A stretch of DNA of 11,185 nt from Firmicutes bacterium UBA6418 (GTDB taxonomy: Bacteria > Bacillota > Clostridia > Peptostreptococcales > Anaerovoracaceae). The notes beneath the pieces were generated by a model that searched no databases, was not told the DNA's origin, and saw only the letters and a program-made list of their open reading frames with translations. Numbering within the stretch: the stretch's first letter is position 1; each line of letters starts with the position of its first letter. Both the position numbers and the translations under genes were made by a program. Location: the NCBI GenBank assembly GCA_002439735.1, contig DJPG01000017.1, forward strand, positions 27,390-38,574, in the 5' to 3' direction. Shown here piece after piece: positions 8,605-11,185 of this stretch.

Positions 8605-8915
8605 AACTGTATCTACAAAATATCCTCTGCACCAGAAATGCCTGTTCCCATATTTGTACTTGAGATTCGCATGTCTATCAAAGATCATCAGCGCACTCTT
8701 GCTCTTGAGGGTACCCACAAATTGTGCTACACTCATATATGGTGGAATACTGGCAAGCATATGTATGTGATCCGGACATGCTTCAGCTTCAATGAAATAT
8801 CCTTTTTTAATTTACCATAAATTACTTTTCTCCTGAACTTGGGAGCAAAAACGATATGATATTCACAGCGATAACTTGAATGCGCTGTATGTTTGATTTC
8901 ATTTTTTATTGTCAA
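8593..8915 (-). pseudogene. tnpA: IS200-like transposase TnpA, broken by internal deletion, frameshift and 3' loss
   Basis: TnpA is the single-strand Y1 HUH transposase of IS200/IS605 elements. Starting at TTG 8915, the first frame gives a family N-terminus (SSYRCEYHIVFAPKFRRKV, then IYGKLKKDI). A different frame then continues with EAEACPDHIHMLASIPPYMS and ends with NRHFWCRGYFVDTV before a TAG at 8593-8595. The HUH pair is visible as HIH in PDHIHM. Joining the frames shows that about 15-20 residues are missing between KKDI and EAEACPDH, together with a frameshift. The C-terminal helix with the catalytic tyrosine is lost. The copy cannot make active enzyme. Recognition of the family is firm. 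The deletion size comes from remembered family lengths. Confidence 0.85.
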
Positions 8916-8979
8916 AAACCTCCTGTTACTCTAAGTGATGCGGTCGCTAAACCATCATCATGGTAACACGGAGGTTTTT
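8914..8979 (-). repeat. Long inverted repeat covering the tnpA ribosome binding site
   Basis: The plus-strand arm AAAAACCTCCTGTTAC (8914-8929) pairs with 8963-8979, leaving only the C at 8969 unpaired. The 33-base loop has a smaller inner stem (GATG/CATC with GGT/ACC). On the minus strand GGAGG of the tnpA ribosome binding site lies in the stem, so the leader RNA would hide it. Sequestered ribosome binding sites are known for IS200. Confidence 0.8.
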
Positions 8980-9004
8980 ATTCATGTACTAAAGTTTTTT
9001 ACCT

Positions 9005-9025
9005 ACCCCTGGTAGAACCAGGGGT
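9005..9025. repeat. Perfect hairpin, probable subterminal hairpin of the IS200-type element
   Basis: ACCCCTGG, loop TAGAA, CCAGGGGT: eight perfect pairs. It lies about 90 bases upstream of the tnpA start, where TnpA of this family recognises an imperfect or perfect palindrome near the left end. It could alternatively act as a weak plus-strand terminator, since GGGGTTTATTT follows. Confidence 0.6.
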
Positions 9026-9045
9026 TTATTTGCCGCTAAAGCACC

Positions 9046-9080
9046 AAAAAACTCTGAAACCCAGTCAAGAACTGGGTTTC
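9046..9080 (-). terminator. Probable terminator of the tRNA-Ala gene
   Basis: The ten-base perfect stem GAAACCCAGT / ACTGGGTTTC (9056-9080) has a five-base loop. On the minus strand it is followed by AGAG and then six T (9046-9051). It lies about 30 bases past the tRNA CCA end. The four-base gap before the T run makes it less than ideal. Confidence 0.6.
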
Positions 9081-9086
9081 ACGACC

Positions 9087-9107
9087 ATGTATCCTAAATG
9101 GATACAT
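9087..9107. repeat. Perfect hairpin just past the tRNA 3' end
   Basis: ATGTATCC, loop TAAAT, GGATACAT: eight perfect pairs. It starts four bases after the tRNA CCA on the minus strand. It has no T run of its own, so it may belong to the tRNA trailer and help processing. Its role is unknown. Confidence 0.6.
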
Positions 9108-9111
9108 TACT

Positions 9112-9187
9112 TGGTGGAGCATAGGGGGATCGAACCCCTGACCTCTTGACTGCCAGTCAAACGCGCTCCCAGCTGCGCTAATGCCCC
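9112..9187 (-). tRNA. tRNA-Ala (anticodon GGC)
   Basis: This 76-base gene folds as a full cloverleaf on the minus strand. The acceptor stem is GGGGCAT with ATGCTCC, including a G-U pair at the third position, the identity element of alanine tRNA. The D stem is GCGC/GCGC, the anticodon stem TTTGA/TCAAG with loop CTGGCAG giving anticodon GGC, and the T stem AGGGG/CCCCT with loop TTCGATC. The 3' CCA is encoded at 9112-9114. It reads GCC codons and by wobble GCU. It has its own promoter upstream. Confidence 0.97.
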
Positions 9188-9200
9188 ACATCTGTTTTAT

Positions 9201-9229
9201 AGTTTACCATAAAATCGGGTACTTGACAA
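9201..9229 (-). promoter_or_regulatory. Promoter of the tRNA-Ala gene
   Basis: Minus-strand TTGTCA (9224-9229), 17-base spacer, TAAACT (9201-9206) with TG one base before it. Transcription would start about 7 bases before the tRNA 5' end at 9187. The -35 region lies in a small palindrome, ACTTGACAAGT (9221-9231). Confidence 0.75.
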
Positions 9230-9303
9230 GTGATATTTGCGCTTATCCGGTCTCTTTCGCAAACAAAATTTCCGCAGTCTCATCAAAAGGTTTTAAAGAC
9301 CGC

Positions 9304-9333
9304 TTGCTTTTACCGCCGCCTTTGTGCTATATT
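9304..9333 (+). promoter_or_regulatory. Promoter of the EamA-family transporter gene
   Basis: TTGCTT (9304-9309), 18-base spacer, TATATT (9328-9333) with TG one base before it (extended -10). The leader to the ATG would be about 28 bases. Confidence 0.6.
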
Positions 9334-9367
9334 CAAGTCATATTTTATACAGCAAAGGAATCAAACT

Positions 9368-10294
9368 ATGAAAACACAACCGGACACCTCCCTGAAGCAA
9401 ACATCTGATCTCACACCGCAAACCGCCAACCTGCTCCTGCTATTGGTCTCGATCATCTGGGGCGGCGGCTTTATCGCCGGGAAAGTTGCGCTGGAGACCG
9501 TTTCCCCGCAGTGGATCCTTTTCGTTCGCTTCGGCCTTGCCGCACTCTGCATGGGACTGCTCTTTTTTCGACAGATCAAAGCGACGACCGTAGCCTGCAT
9601 CCGTTGGGGACTTGCGCTCGGCATCCTTCAGTACGCCGGGCTTTTCATCCAGCTCTTTGCCTTGCAATATACAACGACCGCCAAACAGTCATTCCTGGCC
9701 GCAACCTATGTCCTGTTCACGCCTTTTGTCGCCTGGCTGATCTTTCGCCGGAAGATCTCCCTGCAAAGCTATTTGGCTGCAGCGCTGGCGCTCGGCGGAA
9801 TTGCGTTTTTAAGCCTCAGCGATATCCAAAAGATCCAGTCCGGCGATTTTCTCACGCTCGGTTTCGCGCTGATTTTTTCCGTGCAGATCGTGCTTGTCAG
9901 AAAACTCTCGCAGCATTTTGCGATCATTCCGCTGACGTTTTACCAAATGCTCGGCGCTTCGGTTTTTGCTTGGATCCCGGCCTGTCTCAGCGGGCTGCCG
10001 GAGACAACTGTCAGTATGCGTTCGGTGCTGGGAATTTTCTATCTCGGCATTCTCAATACTGCCGTCGCGTTCGGCCTGCAGAATTTTGCCCAGAAATTCA
10101 CCTCTGCCTCCCAAGCGGCACTGCTGTTGAGTCTGGAATCTGTCTTCGGCCTTGCTTTTTCCCTGCTGTTTTACGGTGACCCTTTCACTCTGCGCATGGG
10201 CATTGGCTGCGTGCTGATCTTCCTGTCGCTTTTAGTTAGCAATCATACCCCAGGCCGACAAGCCGATGGGAATCAGAAGCCAGATGCCTCTTGA
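9368..10294 (+). CDS. DMT-superfamily EamA-type transporter
   Basis: This is a 308-residue membrane protein with about ten hydrophobic segments (roughly 20-40, 49-68, 78-99, 106-126, 132-150, 160-178, 187-206, 218-240, 248-268, 275-291). They form two EamA-type repeats of five helices, about 21-150 and 160-290. The first helix has the family-like WGGGFIAGKVALE, and the second repeat ends with LLSLESVFGLAFSLLFYGD, a typical EamA stretch. Members export amino acids or other metabolites. The substrate cannot be told from sequence here. The frame is open back to 9230, but ATG at 9368 is chosen because AAAGGAA lies eight bases upstream and the upstream part is not hydrophobic or conserved-looking. 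It appears to be its own transcription unit or a pair with the next gene, 64 bases downstream. Confidence 0.9.
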   Translation: MKTQPDTSLKQTSDLTPQTANLLLLLVSIIWGGGFIAGKVALETVSPQWILFVRFGLAALCMGLLFFRQIKATTVACIRWGLALGILQYAGLFIQLFALQYTTTAKQSFLAATYVLFTPFVAWLIFRRKISLQSYLAAALALGGIAFLSLSDIQKIQSGDFLTLGFALIFSVQIVLVRKLSQHFAIIPLTFYQMLGASVFAWIPACLSGLPETTVSMRSVLGIFYLGILNTAVAFGLQNFAQKFTSASQAALLLSLESVFGLAFSLLFYGDPFTLRMGIGCVLIFLSLLVSNHTPGRQADGNQKPDAS

Positions 10295-10319
10295 TTTTGA
10301 GTGCCGACAAGCGTAAAAT
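10291..10319 (+). promoter_or_regulatory. Possible promoter of the PNPOx-fold gene
   Basis: TTGATT (10291-10296), 17-base spacer, TAAAAT (10314-10319). The -35 box overlaps the transporter stop codon. Read-through from the transporter promoter is also possible, since no terminator lies between the two genes. Confidence 0.45.
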
Positions 10320-10358
10320 AAAAGTATCCTGATATAAAGAAGAAAGCGAGGTACTATT

Positions 10359-10754
10359 ATGGAAAAAGTTCTTGAATTTTTAAAGCAGGCAGGCGTTTAC
10401 TATATCGCGACCGTTGACGGCGATCAGCCGCATGTCAGACCGTTCGGCACTGTCAATTTATTCGATAATAAGCTATACATCCAGACCGGCAAGTCCAAGG
10501 ATGTTGCCAAGCAGATCGCCGCGAACGGAAAAGTGGAAATCTCCGCGATGGTTGGACAGGATTCCTGGATCCGCCTGTGTTGCACACTGGTTGAAGATGA
10601 CCGCAGAGAAGCCAGAGTTTCCATGCTGGAAGCCTATCCAAGCCTAAAGTCCATGTACGATCCGGATGACGGCAATACCGTCGTTTACTATCTGACTGAC
10701 GCAACAGCCACTTTCTGCTCTTTCACGAAACCGGCGGAAACTGTTTCCTGGTAA
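10359..10754 (+). CDS. PNPOx-fold (pyridoxamine 5'-phosphate oxidase family) small protein
   Basis: The 131-residue product has the features of short single-domain PNPOx-like split-barrel proteins, which usually bind FMN or a related cofactor. A short N-terminal helix is followed by the YYIATVDGDQPHVRPFG strand-turn-strand at 14-30, LYIQTGKSKDVAKQI at 39-53, the core strand VEISAMV at 59-65 and WIRLCC at 70-75. Family members act as flavin reductases or in detoxification. The real reaction is unknown, and true PNPOx activity in vitamin B6 synthesis is unlikely at this length. The start has GAGG seven bases upstream. It lies 64 bases after the transporter gene on the same strand. A functional link between them is not evident. 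Confidence 0.85.
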   Translation: MEKVLEFLKQAGVYYIATVDGDQPHVRPFGTVNLFDNKLYIQTGKSKDVAKQIAANGKVEISAMVGQDSWIRLCCTLVEDDRREARVSMLEAYPSLKSMYDPDDGNTVVYYLTDATATFCSFTKPAETVSW

Positions 10755-10831
10755 GCGGCTCGAAATCACAGCTTGACTTTTTCGGTCGTTTCGCTAATAT
10801 AAGCTGACGCTTGTCACAGTAAAAAATAATC

Positions 10832-10870
10832 AAAAACCGTCAGAAGTTTTTTCGGCTTCGACGGTTTTTT
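10832..10870. terminator. Bidirectional rho-independent terminator
   Basis: Arms AAAAACCGTC-A-GAAG (10832-10846) and CTTCGACGGTTTTT (10856-10869) form a stem with one unpaired A and a nine-base loop. T runs follow on both strands, so it can end plus-strand transcripts from the PNPOx-fold gene and minus-strand transcripts from the gene at the right edge. Confidence 0.85.
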
Positions 10871-10948
10871 GTTTTGAAACGTTCGCGAAAAGCAAAACAC
10901 CGGCTGGTGCGAGCATATTTTTTAGGGCAACGAAACCGCTGCCGATTA

Positions 10949-11185
10949 TCAGTCATCTCCCTGCATCGGTCGGTACAAAGCATTTGCCATTGCGTGCAGG
11001 GCACTGTCGGTGGCCGCGCGATCCATAGTCAGGCTGTAGGTGACGCCCGGAGCGACATCGAACCAGAGGATCTTGCCGTCCGCGTTTTCGTTCCAGTAGG
11101 CGGCCGTGATGCACCAGCTGATCGGGGTATCGTTGTCCTGCTTCGCGTAGGACGCACCCGCTTCCGAAATATCCGGAACCTCGTC
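10949..11185 (-). CDS. Unrecognised protein, C-terminal 78 residues only
   Basis: The minus strand is open from the right edge to TGA at 10949-10951, immediately followed by TAA. The 78 residues include ISWCITAAYWNENADGKIL and WFDVAPGVTYSLTMDRAA, and end YRPMQGDD. The composition is acidic and alanine-rich with several aromatic residues and no hydrophobic span, which suggests a soluble or secreted domain. The codon choice (many GCG, GAC, ATC, CTG) resembles the core genes of the window. I do not recognise the family. The start and most of the protein lie beyond the edge. A shared terminator downstream supports it being a real gene end. Confidence 0.7.
   Translation of the reverse strand, partial: DEVPDISEAGASYAKQDNDTPISWCITAAYWNENADGKILWFDVAPGVTYSLTMDRAATDSALHAMANALYRPMQGDD

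Larger units (their letters stand above)
8593..9045 (-). mobile_element. IS200/IS605-type insertion sequence remnant
   Basis: It consists of a decayed tnpA, its structured leader (8914-8979) and a subterminal-type hairpin (9005-9025) at what would be the left end of the element. The 3' end of tnpA and the right end of the element are gone at the junction with the ISL3 remnant near 8600-8604. The outer boundary near 9026-9045 is approximate: IS200/IS605 elements lack terminal inverted repeats, so the tip cannot be fixed from one copy. No tnpB or its guide RNA region is present. Confidence 0.6.

Noticed and set aside
9005..9107. CRISPR array or TnpB guide RNA from the hairpin cluster
   Set aside because: The three hairpins differ in sequence, there are no regular repeats with spacers, and no cas or tnpB gene is present.
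9112..9136. tRNA-Ala 3' end as an attachment site of an integrated element
   Set aside because: I found no second copy of the tRNA 3' sequence in the window and no integrase gene.
9223..9251. Plus-strand TTGACA at 9223-9228 as a promoter for the transporter
   Set aside because: No -10 box lies 16-18 bases downstream. The match is explained by the palindrome at the tRNA promoter -35 box.
1..11185. A new defence or other multi-gene system
   Set aside because: All intact genes on the left are well-known core genes, the two on the right are common accessory families, and the remainder is IS debris. Nothing supports a new system.

Overview
The window looks like a chromosomal segment of a low-to-mid GC Bacillota, most likely a clostridial-type organism. 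The evidence is the gene set and order (plsX-rnc-smc-ftsY, then der and plsY), the PlsX/PlsY route of phospholipid synthesis, an SMC-type condensin, strong AGGAGG-type ribosome binding sites and TTG start codon use. This is an inference from gene content. I cannot name the genus.

Positions 1-8142, minus strand, form one tight housekeeping operon read from right to left: plsX, rnc, smc, ftsY, der, plsY (plsY runs off the left edge). Neighbouring genes overlap by 11, 11 and 8 bases or are separated by 19 and 1 bases, so translational coupling is likely. A good extended -10 promoter lies 136 bases before plsX, directly after a clear intrinsic terminator that closes whatever minus-strand unit once preceded it. 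The operon joins the first and second acylation-related steps of phospholipid synthesis (PlsX makes acyl-phosphate, PlsY uses it), RNA processing (RNase III), chromosome folding (SMC), the SRP receptor (FtsY) and a ribosome assembly GTPase (Der).

Positions about 8271-9045 hold degraded mobile DNA: the 5' part of an ISL3-type transposase gene on the plus strand, butted tail to tail against an IS200/IS605-type tnpA on the minus strand. tnpA has an internal deletion with a frameshift and has lost its 3' end. The tnpA leader still shows a long inverted repeat covering its ribosome binding site, and a subterminal hairpin remains. Beyond it is a minus-strand tRNA-Ala(GGC) with its own promoter and terminator.

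Positions 9304-10754, plus strand, carry two accessory metabolic genes: a ten-helix EamA/DMT-family transporter and a small PNPOx-fold (flavin-binding type) protein, each with a plausible promoter. A bidirectional terminator at 10832-10870 separates them from the 3' end of an unrecognised gene entering from the right edge on the minus strand.

I looked for a new multi-gene system and did not find one. Most of the window is conserved core genes. The items worth a second look are the decayed IS pair with its structured leader, the hairpin cluster by the tRNA, an orphan terminator, the plsX leader, and a possible short transcript at 10773-10870.
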